Assembly: GCF_001467945.1 (NCBI RefSeq)
Contig: NZ_LNYQ01000013.1
Coordinates: 686,782-750,781, forward strand
DNA: 64,000 bases
Origin: Legionella parisiensis
GTDB lineage: Bacteria > Pseudomonadota > Gammaproteobacteria > Legionellales > Legionellaceae
Direction: 5' to 3'
This document shows positions 56,529 through 64,000 of the stretch, in pieces. The notes beneath the pieces are model-generated. The model saw only the letters and a program-made list of their open reading frames with translations. It did not search any database and was not told the origin of the DNA. Position 1 is the first letter of the stretch; the number at the start of each line of letters is the position of its first letter. Position numbers and translations under genes: made by a program.

Positions 56529-59315
56529 TTAAGAACTACCATGTGATGTTATGAGTTCCTGAGAATTGGGTTCATCCATAATTTTATGTATTTGTGGATC
56601 TTCATATAAATTAGCACGGATTTTGGCAAAGGTGGTTGATGTAGGACTATTAAACACAGCTCTTAATGAATGAACATGAGTGTTTTCATCTGGACTAGGG
56701 GCCATTTGCGAAATTTTCTTAATTTCAATGATGCTTTTTACAATATTTTCCTCATTATTATAATCTATTTGCCTAAGAATATTCCTTAACTCACTAATAT
56801 AGCGCGGCGGAGTATTGTCTTCATTCCGAAATAATGAATCAGATAATAAATTGTAAACTGCACTGATATTTGCACGTCTATCCAGAGGGTCAATCTTCAT
56901 CACATTAAGATGCATTCTCGATAAAGAAGCGTTACTCTCATTAGTAACGGGTTGACTTAAGCTTTTTATGTATTTTAGACCATCCATAAAAACCATATGT
57001 GTTGCATCATATAACTTTAGTGCTTTGTTTAATTTAGCGCAAACTTCGACAGAAGATAGTTCCAGGTGTTCCCCTTTATTGGGGTCAAAAAATGAATAGG
57101 TATTATTATGATTTTTTTTGATTAACATGGAGTGTCCTTCCATACTCCCAAATGACTTACTAAAAGCCATAAATTTTATATAAGTACCTACCTCAAGCTC
57201 ATCTAATTTTTTTGTGAATAAGTCAGGATTCAGCTGTTTTCCATCGTTACTGACATCCAATGAAGTAAAGAGAGAGTAAGGATATATATTTAACAAGTAG
57301 GCTTTTAGTTTTTCATAATGACTACTGGTATCTAAAATGTGACTTCCTAAGACCCAGTCAGTGTTCAATTGATATACCCCTGCCAATAAATGAATATCAT
57401 TTAAATTTGGCGGTAAGATTTTGTTAAAATCACTGTCATCTACGGGTTCACTCTGAGAAGATAAACCCATTAGATCCTCTTTGATAATATAATTACAAAT
57501 TAATTCACAAAGACCTGAAAATCTTAGGCGAGCCCTATTAAGCGATTGATAATTATTATCTTCCCTAAGTTTTGCAATAAAATCATCCTGATTATAATAT
57601 TTTTTTACACGTGCAGAGGGTGGGGGCGGACTGCTCTCCGTTTCTTCTGCATCATAAACAGAAACAATTTTTTGGGTTAAAAAATCCAAAACATTTTTAA
57701 AAGATTCTAAATCTTCTTCACTTATTGACGCATGCTTTTCGCTTTTTTGCTCAAGAAAGCCGCATAGTTTATCAAATTGTTCAAGTTCGTTTTCCTGAAG
57801 AGATGAGGTATTTTTGTAATCGAGGACTGCGGACAATAATCGTGGTTTCAGTTCGTTTAAAAGAGGAGCAGCCTTAATATAAATGTCTATAAAATATAAT
57901 AAAGTCTGCTCGGGATTTATATTTTTGGTTAACTCTTCTTTTAATTTGAATTGAATCAGTTCTAGCGAGGAGTTATAAATCGTTTCGAGTTGGGCGGGCT
58001 CCCATACGTTTTCATCCTTTTTATGAAATTCATGCTTCATTTCTTTAAGAACTCTCAGCATTCCATGCAGATCATTTTGGGATTGTGCTTTATTTAATAA
58101 TGTAAGATAGGCACTTTTTATTCGTTGATTTCTTTTTAATAGTTTTTCTAATTCTGCCGCGCTACCATCCGAAATTTTTTCTCGGTCCAAATCAATCGAA
58201 GTAATGCTGATATTATTTTGCAAACAATCACATAAATCATGGACGGAATTAACATCGTTTTCCGACAAATCAAGATGAACCAGTGTTTTATTGTGCTGAA
58301 GCGCTTGACTCAAATGCGCTAATCCCCCATTACTTATTTGATTTTTTCGTAAAACCAAAGTAGTCAGAGAGCTGTTGCTTTGGAGTGCAGTTGCTAAATT
58401 ACGAAGCCCCTCATCGCCCATGTAATTAGCTGTTACATTTAAAGATTTAATGGAAGAACTGTTTTTAATTATTTCGGTAGCTATTGGATATTTTTCAGAG
58501 TCAAGCCCATTTGAGGATAAATCCAGAAAGGTCAAGGAAGGATGAATACTTAAAACTTTAGCGAGACTCTCTAATCTCCCAGGAGCTGAGGTATCTAATG
58601 TACAGGAAGATAAATTCAAATTGACTAAATTTTTATTCTTTTTTAAGCCGTCGGTTAAGTAATCTAAATCGTAACTACCAAAAGCATTCATACGCAGATT
58701 TAATTTTTTTAAAGACTCGCTCTCAATTAAGAGCTGGGATAAACCTATATCAAATTGTAAATTGGAATTGCTTAAGTCAAGCTCTTGAAGGGATTCGTGT
58801 GTACTTAACACTTGGAAAAAGTAGTTTGTAGTAAGTCCAATATTACTACCAGCAAGTTTTAATATTTTTAGACCTCTATTTTCCTTTAGGCCGACTCCAA
58901 TTTTATAGAATCCCATATGATCAAAATGAGAATAACTTAAATTAATTTGTTTTAATGTTGTGTTAGACTTTAACATTTCCGCAATAAAAGCAGCTTCTGC
59001 ATTTCCAATGGGATTGTTTTCTAAATCCAAATCTTTTAAATGGGTATTTTTAGATAAAGCAGAGGTTAATTGTTTTATAAATTCAGTTGTCGCCTGATTC
59101 TCAGGTAAATTTTTACAGCGTAGGGACTCTACCCGGGAATTATCAGCTAAGGTTGGTATCGCCCATTGCCATATGCGAAAATCCCTTTTGAGAGAAGATA
59201 AATCAAGTTCAGATTTAGTCTTTTGTAAACTTTTTACTATGGGTGTTTCATAAAAATAGGAAGAATAATAATGCCGTATGAGTGACTCTAAAAGAAATAT
59301 TTGCGCAGTAAGCAT
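56529..59315 (-). CDS. LRR protein with papain-like cysteine protease domain, effector candidate
   Basis: 928 residues from ATG 59315 (a TTG at 59396 would give 955; numbering here is from 59315). Ribonuclease-inhibitor-type leucine-rich repeats cover about 90-385, with repeats such as HLKDLDLENNPIGNAEAAFI and SLTTLVLRKNQISNGGLAHL. A helical linker follows. A third part has SGLCELICNYI (Cys603), MEGHSMLIKK (His728) and SFFDPNKGEH (Asp744): the Cys-His-Asp order and the GHS and FDPN motifs match YopT-like/papain-fold peptidases. The last 120 residues match the ankyrin protein at 46856. Start is uncertain; the ribosome site is weak. Confidence 0.75.
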   Translation of the reverse strand: MLTAQIFLLESLIRHYYSSYFYETPIVKSLQKTKSELDLSSLKRDFRIWQWAIPTLADNSRVESLRCKNLPENQATTEFIKQLTSALSKNTHLKDLDLENNPIGNAEAAFIAEMLKSNTTLKQINLSYSHFDHMGFYKIGVGLKENRGLKILKLAGSNIGLTTNYFFQVLSTHESLQELDLSNSNLQFDIGLSQLLIESESLKKLNLRMNAFGSYDLDYLTDGLKKNKNLVNLNLSSCTLDTSAPGRLESLAKVLSIHPSLTFLDLSSNGLDSEKYPIATEIIKNSSSIKSLNVTANYMGDEGLRNLATALQSNSSLTTLVLRKNQISNGGLAHLSQALQHNKTLVHLDLSENDVNSVHDLCDCLQNNISITSIDLDREKISDGSAAELEKLLKRNQRIKSAYLTLLNKAQSQNDLHGMLRVLKEMKHEFHKKDENVWEPAQLETIYNSSLELIQFKLKEELTKNINPEQTLLYFIDIYIKAAPLLNELKPRLLSAVLDYKNTSSLQENELEQFDKLCGFLEQKSEKHASISEEDLESFKNVLDFLTQKIVSVYDAEETESSPPPPSARVKKYYNQDDFIAKLREDNNYQSLNRARLRFSGLCELICNYIIKEDLMGLSSQSEPVDDSDFNKILPPNLNDIHLLAGVYQLNTDWVLGSHILDTSSHYEKLKAYLLNIYPYSLFTSLDVSNDGKQLNPDLFTKKLDELEVGTYIKFMAFSKSFGSMEGHSMLIKKNHNNTYSFFDPNKGEHLELSSVEVCAKLNKALKLYDATHMVFMDGLKYIKSLSQPVTNESNASLSRMHLNVMKIDPLDRRANISAVYNLLSDSLFRNEDNTPPRYISELRNILRQIDYNNEENIVKSIIEIKKISQMAPSPDENTHVHSLRAVFNSPTSTTFAKIRANLYEDPQIHKIMDEPNSQELITSHGSS

Positions 59316-59576
59316 GGTATTCTCAAAATAATCAATTAAATATATAGTATAGAAGAATTTAATGACTTCCATTGGTAACAATCGCTTAATAAGCAAGCCT
59401 TTTTGCTACTGAATTTTCTACACAACCTACCGAAAGGCTACATCCAATCTGGCACTCAATCTAACTTTCCCCAGGATTTTTAAATTGTGACTAAGAGATA
59501 CTAATAAGTTACATTCTTGTTAATAAAGTTTATGATTGGCAAAAAATAGTAAAGTAACGAAATCAGGATTAAATTG

Positions 59577-60536
59577 ATGGATGCCACAACTTTAAATCAA
59601 ACACTCTCGTTTATTCATACCTTTGAAGACTATGAAAAGCTAAAGCAATATATTGAAGAAGGCCTTGCCAGAGCAATCATTCATAGACATCAATTATCCG
59701 AAGCATCATTAATGCTCTTTCCGGAAGGGACAAATATTGTCTTTTTATATGGTAATAAAGTCATTAAAATTTTTCCGCCGTTTCATCAAAGCCAATTTGA
59801 AAGTGAGCGGTTGGTATTGAAGCATGTGTATGGAAAGCTTTCGATAAAAACTCCTTTATTGGAGCATGAGGGCGAACTATTTGGTTGGCCTTATCTTATC
59901 ATTGGCAAACTGGAAGGAACACTTTTAGAAAGCCTTTGGGAAAATATGGAACATGACAACAAAGAGATTATTCTTCGTGAATTAGGCGCGCTTATTCGAG
60001 AGGTTCATGCGTTACCGACAAATGGGCTTGAGGCTATTGATTGTCATTGGCCGCAATTTCTTGAAAAACAAATAGCGTATTGCGTAGAACAACATCGAAC
60101 TAAAGGATTGCCAAAAGTTTTACTGCAACAGCTACCTGCTTACCTTGATTCAATCAAAGAGGAATTACCGGAGATAAAACAACCAGTTCTCTTAACTGGG
60201 GAATATACACCGATGAATTTTTTAGTGAGTCAAGCAAAGGGCATTTGGCATCTTAGCGGATTGATTGATTTTGGAGATGCGATGCTTGGTTTACCTGAAT
60301 ATGATTTACTTGGCCCTGGCGCTTTTCTTATACAGGGCGATAAGAAATTACTGCACACATTTTTAATGGCTTACGGTTATTTGTCACATGAGTTGACGAA
60401 TAAGTTAAGTCATCAATTGACGGCATTAATGCTGCTTCACCAATATAGTAATTTGAATGTTCAGGTGAGAATTCCAGGTTGGAAGAATAAAGTAAGCAGC
60501 TTGAGGGATTTAGAAGATTTAGTGTGGGGCTTTTAG
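59577..60536 (+). CDS. Aminoglycoside-phosphotransferase-fold kinase-like protein
   Basis: 319 residues of the APH fold (PF01636): FPEGTNIVFLYGNKVIKIFP (strand with the ATP lysine), then HDNKEIILRELGALIREVHA. The catalytic region is LLTGEYTPMNFLV, where family members have H-G-D; the Asp is replaced by Glu and the His by Thr. GLIDFGDAMLGLPEYDLLGP carries an intact DFG-type metal-binding Asp. A weak or altered activity is possible. ATG 59577 was chosen over TTG 59574, with AGGA eight bases before. Followed after 9 bases by the phosphatase gene. Confidence 0.78.
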   Translation: MDATTLNQTLSFIHTFEDYEKLKQYIEEGLARAIIHRHQLSEASLMLFPEGTNIVFLYGNKVIKIFPPFHQSQFESERLVLKHVYGKLSIKTPLLEHEGELFGWPYLIIGKLEGTLLESLWENMEHDNKEIILRELGALIREVHALPTNGLEAIDCHWPQFLEKQIAYCVEQHRTKGLPKVLLQQLPAYLDSIKEELPEIKQPVLLTGEYTPMNFLVSQAKGIWHLSGLIDFGDAMLGLPEYDLLGPGAFLIQGDKKLLHTFLMAYGYLSHELTNKLSHQLTALMLLHQYSNLNVQVRIPGWKNKVSSLRDLEDLVWGF

Positions 60537-60545
60537 GGAGTTTTT

Positions 60546-61511
60546 ATGTCCATTCGACTATCGGTTATAGCGATTTTAAAATTCTTGTATTGCACCACGG
60601 TATTTGCTGTTGCAGCACCTCCTGCCTCTGCGAACATAAAGCAGGTAATTTATATTACTTTGGATGGCGTCCGTTGGCAAGATGTGTATCAAACTCACCA
60701 ATATTTCCCAAAATTTTGGCAAAAGCACGCCAATAAATTTACTTTTTACGGAGATCCTTCGAGCAATATCCCTATGTATACTGCTTCAGTGCCCATCAGT
60801 CTTCCCTCTTATCAAAGCCAAATGGCGGGGGCGGTACAACCATGTACAGGTAATGAGTGCGGTAGAATTAAAGTTGAAACATTGCCGGAGGCAATTATTC
60901 ATAAATTGCATTTACCTAAAAAGAAAGTGGCAACGTTTTCCTCTTGGCCTGAGATTGGCTATGCTGTAGAGCATGTTCCTGGGACAACGTTCAGTAGTAA
61001 CGGAAATGAATTAGTCTACGATCCAGATAGTTTAAAGCCTGATGACGTGATGAAAGAGTTGAATCAAAAACAACGTGATGACCATCCTGAGGGTAAGGAT
61101 CGCTATGACCGATACACTTTTGCCCAAGCATGGCATTATTTTGTTACATATGAACCTCTTTTCTTATGGATATCATTAGATAACTCCGATGGTACGGCGC
61201 ATGCAAATGACCTCAAGGGCTATCATAAGGCATTGGCCTATTACGATAACATGTTAGATAAAATTTTAAGCTATTTACAAGCTAAAGGAATTGATAAACA
61301 AACTCTGCTCATCGTCACTACAGATCACGGTCGGGGTAATGGAAGTAATTGGATACATCATGGCCCCAAGTATCCAGAATCCAGGAAAATATGGGCTTTC
61401 GTGATGAACGGACAATTGGTTCCCGTCGCACAGGATGAGGAGAAAGGTCGTTATAGTTTATTGTCTATTCGCCCTACTATAGAAAAGGCATTAGGCTTAG
61501 TTGATCAGTAG
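60546..61511 (+). CDS. Alkaline phosphatase-superfamily protein with signal peptide
   Basis: 321 residues. Signal peptide (LKFLYCTTVFAVAAPPASA). Metal-binding residues: IYITLDGVRWQDVY at the start, PISLPSYQSQMAG with a Ser as candidate nucleophile, DNSDGTAHAND and LIVTTDHGRGNGSNWIHHGP (Asp-His, His). This order matches the alkaline phosphatase/sulfatase superfamily (type I phosphodiesterase-like). Periplasmic, substrate unknown. GGGAG directly upstream of ATG 60546 overlaps the stop of the kinase-like gene, so the two are coupled. Confidence 0.82.
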   Translation: MSIRLSVIAILKFLYCTTVFAVAAPPASANIKQVIYITLDGVRWQDVYQTHQYFPKFWQKHANKFTFYGDPSSNIPMYTASVPISLPSYQSQMAGAVQPCTGNECGRIKVETLPEAIIHKLHLPKKKVATFSSWPEIGYAVEHVPGTTFSSNGNELVYDPDSLKPDDVMKELNQKQRDDHPEGKDRYDRYTFAQAWHYFVTYEPLFLWISLDNSDGTAHANDLKGYHKALAYYDNMLDKILSYLQAKGIDKQTLLIVTTDHGRGNGSNWIHHGPKYPESRKIWAFVMNGQLVPVAQDEEKGRYSLLSIRPTIEKALGLVDQ

Positions 61512-61682
61512 TTAGGCATAACGTGCATTTACTTTATTGCTGCGTTGTAATCGTTTCTCCGGAGCTTGTTTATTCGATGTAAACTCCGCTCCTCAAACCC
61601 TTTCGCCTTGCACTAAAGCAACGCTCACAGGTTATGCAAGAACTTGAATAAAGAACATACACTTATAAAAGGCAATCTTGCA

Positions 61683-62198
61683 ATGTTAATTATTTTTGGT
61701 GGGTTACCGGGAACAGGAAAAACGACGATTTCTAAAATTATAGCCAAGCGTTTAAAAGCGGTCTATTTGAGAGTAGATACTATTGAGCAGACTTTAATTA
61801 GCTTAAACGGCTATCCGGATTCATTGATAGTAGGTTCAGAGGGGTATTTAATCAGTTATGCAATTGCTCGAGAAAATTTAGCTTTAGGTTTAAATGTTGT
61901 GGCTGACTCGGTTAATCCGATTTCTATAACACGCCAAGATTGGCAGCAGGTAGCAAAACAAACTGAATCAGATTTTATTGAAATTGAATTAACTTGTTCT
62001 GATGAAAAAGTACATCAAAGTAGGGTAGAAGGGCGTAATGCAGATATAGAAGGTCATACACTGCCCACATGGCAAGCCGTTTTGGAGCGTGACTATGAGC
62101 CCTGGGAAAGCAAGCAAATTATGCTTGATACGTCAAAGTATTTGATCGATGACTCCGTGGAAATGATTATGAGTTTTATCGCTTCAAGGCGAATTTAA
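61683..62198 (+). CDS. P-loop kinase, COG0645 type
   Basis: 171 residues: Walker A GGLPGTGKTTISKIIAKRLK, then VYLRVDTIEQTLI (Asp near the second strand), NVVADSVNPISITRQ and SRVEGRNADIEG with a lid Arg. This is the compact predicted kinase group near zeta-toxin/chloramphenicol phosphotransferase-like proteins (COG0645). Substrate unknown. ATG 61683 was chosen over an upstream TTG (61644) because the fold starts there. Confidence 0.78.
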   Translation: MLIIFGGLPGTGKTTISKIIAKRLKAVYLRVDTIEQTLISLNGYPDSLIVGSEGYLISYAIARENLALGLNVVADSVNPISITRQDWQQVAKQTESDFIEIELTCSDEKVHQSRVEGRNADIEGHTLPTWQAVLERDYEPWESKQIMLDTSKYLIDDSVEMIMSFIASRRI

Positions 62199-62324
62199 AT
62201 ACCATCCGTGCTTATTAAAATAGTCTTTACATTGACGGTATCGTATATTATATCTAGAGTGAATACTGAAAAAATAATCAGAAATTCATTCTTGTTCAGG
62301 ACATAATTAATAAGGGATTAAACT

Positions 62325-62477
62325 ATGCCATTCACTAAAAATATTGGTTTTATTCTTCTCGCTGTTTACCTGATTATAGTAGCTCTTACTATTTTAGCAC
62401 CAGGAGTTGCAATTCCTAGCACCATCACTGCTGTAGTTGCTTTAGTAGCTGCAATTTTTATACTTATAGGCAGGTAA
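62325..62477 (+). CDS. Small hydrophobic membrane protein, 50 residues
   Basis: Reads MPFTKNIGFILLAVYLIIVA then LTILAPGVAIPSTITAV and VALVAAIFILIGR. Two hydrophobic helices (7-25 and 30-48) separated by a short turn. AAGGGA lies eight bases before ATG 62325. It is short, with good codon structure and a strong ribosome site, so it is probably a real inner membrane miniprotein. No family recognised. Confidence 0.6.
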   Translation: MPFTKNIGFILLAVYLIIVALTILAPGVAIPSTITAVVALVAAIFILIGR

Positions 62478-62544
62478 ATAAACGAGACTCTCTATAAATC
62501 TTGACGCAGCGCAGCATCATGTTTTATTTTAAGAACTAAACAAA

Positions 62545-62565
62545 GTTGGGTCATTTTGACCCAAC
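62545..62565 (+). terminator. Short hairpin after the miniprotein gene
   Basis: GTTGGGTCA (62545-62553) pairs with TGACCCAAC (62557-62565) around a 3-base loop. It is about 70 bases after the stop and 30 bases from the end of the convergent gene at 62596, so it could serve either. Confidence 0.6.
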
Positions 62566-62595
62566 ACATATCTAATTTGACCGCAGATTGTTAGG

Positions 62596-62964
62596 TCATT
62601 TTTGCCCAGCAATTTTAGAGTTGATGTCATGAAGCTCTGAAATTTTATTTTGAATTTTCTCTGCGGTATCAGGTGTAAGCTCATAAGGAACCTCAGGACC
62701 TTTAAAAAATGGTAAATCTTTTTGTTTTCCCATTGTATCTAGACGAGACTCTTTAAATAGTTTTGTAATGTCTGCTAGACTGCCAAACTTACTCGCGTCC
62801 ACAGAATAAACATCCTCAAAAGACCTTCGAACGCTATAATCTATCCCACTAAGCAATTTTTCTCGAGTCAATGCATTTTCCAAATATTTAGCCTCAATAA
62901 ATTTTTCTTTAGGATCGGATAAAGTGAATTGCACATTATTTCCTTTAAGGCTAATACGTATCAT
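62596..62964 (-). CDS. Hypothetical protein, 122 residues, effector-like
   Basis: Soluble protein: ISLKGNNVQFTLSDPKEKFI, SVRRSFEDVYSVDASKFGSL and ELTPDTAEKIQNKISELHDI. The end is helical and charged but has no clear E-block. GGAGC lies about nine bases before ATG 62964. It resembles small Legionella proteins of unknown function; no family recognised. Confidence 0.5.
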   Translation of the reverse strand: MIRISLKGNNVQFTLSDPKEKFIEAKYLENALTREKLLSGIDYSVRRSFEDVYSVDASKFGSLADITKLFKESRLDTMGKQKDLPFFKGPEVPYELTPDTAEKIQNKISELHDINSKIAGQK

Positions 62965-63581
62965 TTTTGCGCTCCTTAAATATCAGCTTTGATAAAATAT
63001 GATTTATTTAAGTATAGGAGCACCTAAAAAAAATGTGATTATTTTTTATTTATTTTGTACTTATAATAGATAGTTGTGTATTTGTAGATTGCCTTGCAGT
63101 GATTGAAGTAGTCAGTAAGTTCCGTGTTTGTTTGCAAACAGGATACCTCTTGCGAGTTTTTCAATGGGAAATATCAGCTTATGAGAGTTGCTGCAACTAT
63201 GTGATATTATTTGATTTAAGTGGAGTAAAACCAGAGCGAAGGCGGGGGGCATTCCTCCTAAGACAGGAATTCAACTGTGATGGCGCACCTTGCCAATATA
63301 AAAGTGGAGTCTGCTTATTAGTTTAATTGAAACTCGGATCGAAATTATATTTATTCATATTTTTGTTCTCGGGAAAGGGGGGGGGCCTGCTTTTGGCATC
63401 ACCGGTGTTGGCAAGATAATTATCATATTCTTCTATCTTCTCAAGTATTTTTATTAATTTGTTCAATTAAAGCCGCCTCTTGAGTTTAGCCATGAGAGCT
63501 ATGCCATCCTCTAACACTATGACATCTCCCAAAAGCTCGAATTAATCATTTTCGTTTTAATTCTGTAATTCATATCCTTAT
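62965..63581. other. Non-coding stretch with a poly-G tract
   Basis: About 620 bases. The ORF at 63099-63326 has no ribosome site and no family. A run of nine G lies at 63377-63385. Nothing else was recognised. Confidence 0.4.
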
Positions 63582-63944
63582 CTATCTTAAACTAAAGCAC
63601 GTTGATTCCATATGGAGTTTATCGCTATTATTTTTATAAAAATCGGATCTTTTTATATCTTCGAAAATAGCTCCTAAGACACTTTTTTCGTCAAGAGCAT
63701 TCATTTGATCATACGTCAGCATTATCTCACTACCTTTTAACCATTTGAGTAAGCAACTTGCTGCTTCTTTTCGCGTCTTATGGGTTGCCGCACAGTTTTT
63801 GTCAGCTTCCCACTCAAATGCGAGGTAATCATCTAGCGCATAAGTTAAATCTTTTTGCGATCTTGGGGTTAAATCCTTATTTACCACCTTCGGATTTTGA
63901 TGAGCATGTTTATCCACGACTCTGTCCTCTTGTTTACAAAACAT
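63582..63944 (-). CDS. Hypothetical protein, 120 residues
   Basis: Soluble, mixed charge: DLTPRSQKDLTYALDDYLAF, CAATHKTRKEAASCLLKWLK and MLTYDQMNALDEKSVLGAIF. Four Cys are scattered and no zinc motif is evident. The helix HKTRKEAASCLLKWL may be a Legionella-type conserved segment but I cannot name it. Ends near the window edge; a ten-G run follows at 63988-63997. Confidence 0.45.
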   Translation of the reverse strand: MFCKQEDRVVDKHAHQNPKVVNKDLTPRSQKDLTYALDDYLAFEWEADKNCAATHKTRKEAASCLLKWLKGSEIMLTYDQMNALDEKSVLGAIFEDIKRSDFYKNNSDKLHMESTCFSLR

Positions 63945-64000
63945 GGTTTGCGATAAAAGTGGGGATTTGGCTGTCTTGGGTAATAATGGGGGGGGGGTAT

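Noticed and set aside
21741..62565. GTTGGG...CCCAAC hairpins (21753, 33473, 62545) as one mobile repeat
   Set aside because: The arms share only a short GC-rich stem; ordinary terminators explain them.
63099..63326. 75-residue plus-strand ORF
   Set aside because: Odd composition, no ribosome site and no family; considered chance.
1..64000. CRISPR array
   Set aside because: I saw no regularly spaced direct repeats and no cas-like proteins.
1..64000. Ribosomal RNA genes
   Set aside because: No rRNA-like sequence was recognised on either strand.

Overview
The window looks like chromosome from a Legionella species or a close relative in Legionellales; I cannot name the species. The reasons are the AT-rich composition, a Legionella-type outer membrane protein, the poly-3-hydroxybutyrate genes, and many eukaryotic-like proteins (ankyrin, leucine-rich repeat, F-box with a CaaX end, protease-fold proteins) typical of Dot/Icm effectors. 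Products were assigned by reading motifs, not by database search.

Layout. 1-7074: MFS transporter (3' end outside the window), effector-like proteins, a membrane glycosyltransferase and a CadA-like decarboxylase. 7188-12671: alpha/beta hydrolase, a frameshifted PHB depolymerase, a kinase-like protein, acetoacetyl-CoA reductase and a FixJ-type response regulator. 13489-17682: a minus-strand four-gene tripartite efflux operon (outer-membrane channel, HlyD adaptor, two FUSC membrane proteins). 17824-21727: zinc-peptidase-like membrane protein, Legionella OMP, Lrp regulator, MFS permease. 21917-36500: a patchy accessory region. It opens with a tRNA-Lys(CUU) whose 3' end is altered, then IS30, an inverted-repeat-bounded but broken IS3, EAL and PAS-GGDEF cyclic-di-GMP genes, gene remnants, two 3' tRNA fragments, an F-box/CaaX protein, two caspase-fold-like proteins and an IS5-type remnant. 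36814-42673: a lipid-modification cluster (FAD oxidoreductase, DUF1365, cyclopropane-fatty-acid synthase-like methyltransferase, DUF2878, DUF1295) facing DUF2177 and a fatty-acid desaturase. 43234-46484: an SDR lacking the catalytic Tyr, and a cytochrome bd-type (CIO-like) oxidase. 46856-63944: ankyrin effector, propeller-like protein, PepSY protein, aminotransferase, two decayed genes, secreted class II cyclic-nucleotide phosphodiesterase, L,D-transpeptidase, a large LRR/papain-like effector, kinase and phosphatase genes, and small hypothetical genes.

The most notable observations are: (i) the ankyrin protein (46856-49132) and the LRR/cysteine-protease-like protein (56529-59315) appear to share a C-terminal module of about 120 residues that I do not recognise; (ii) a 250-residue protein joins an F-box-like N-terminus to a C-terminal CIMF prenylation box; (iii) the accessory region holds nested tRNA 3' fragments that look like old attachment sites. 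Several genes are interrupted by single-base changes in homopolymers, so sequencing error must be excluded before calling them decayed.
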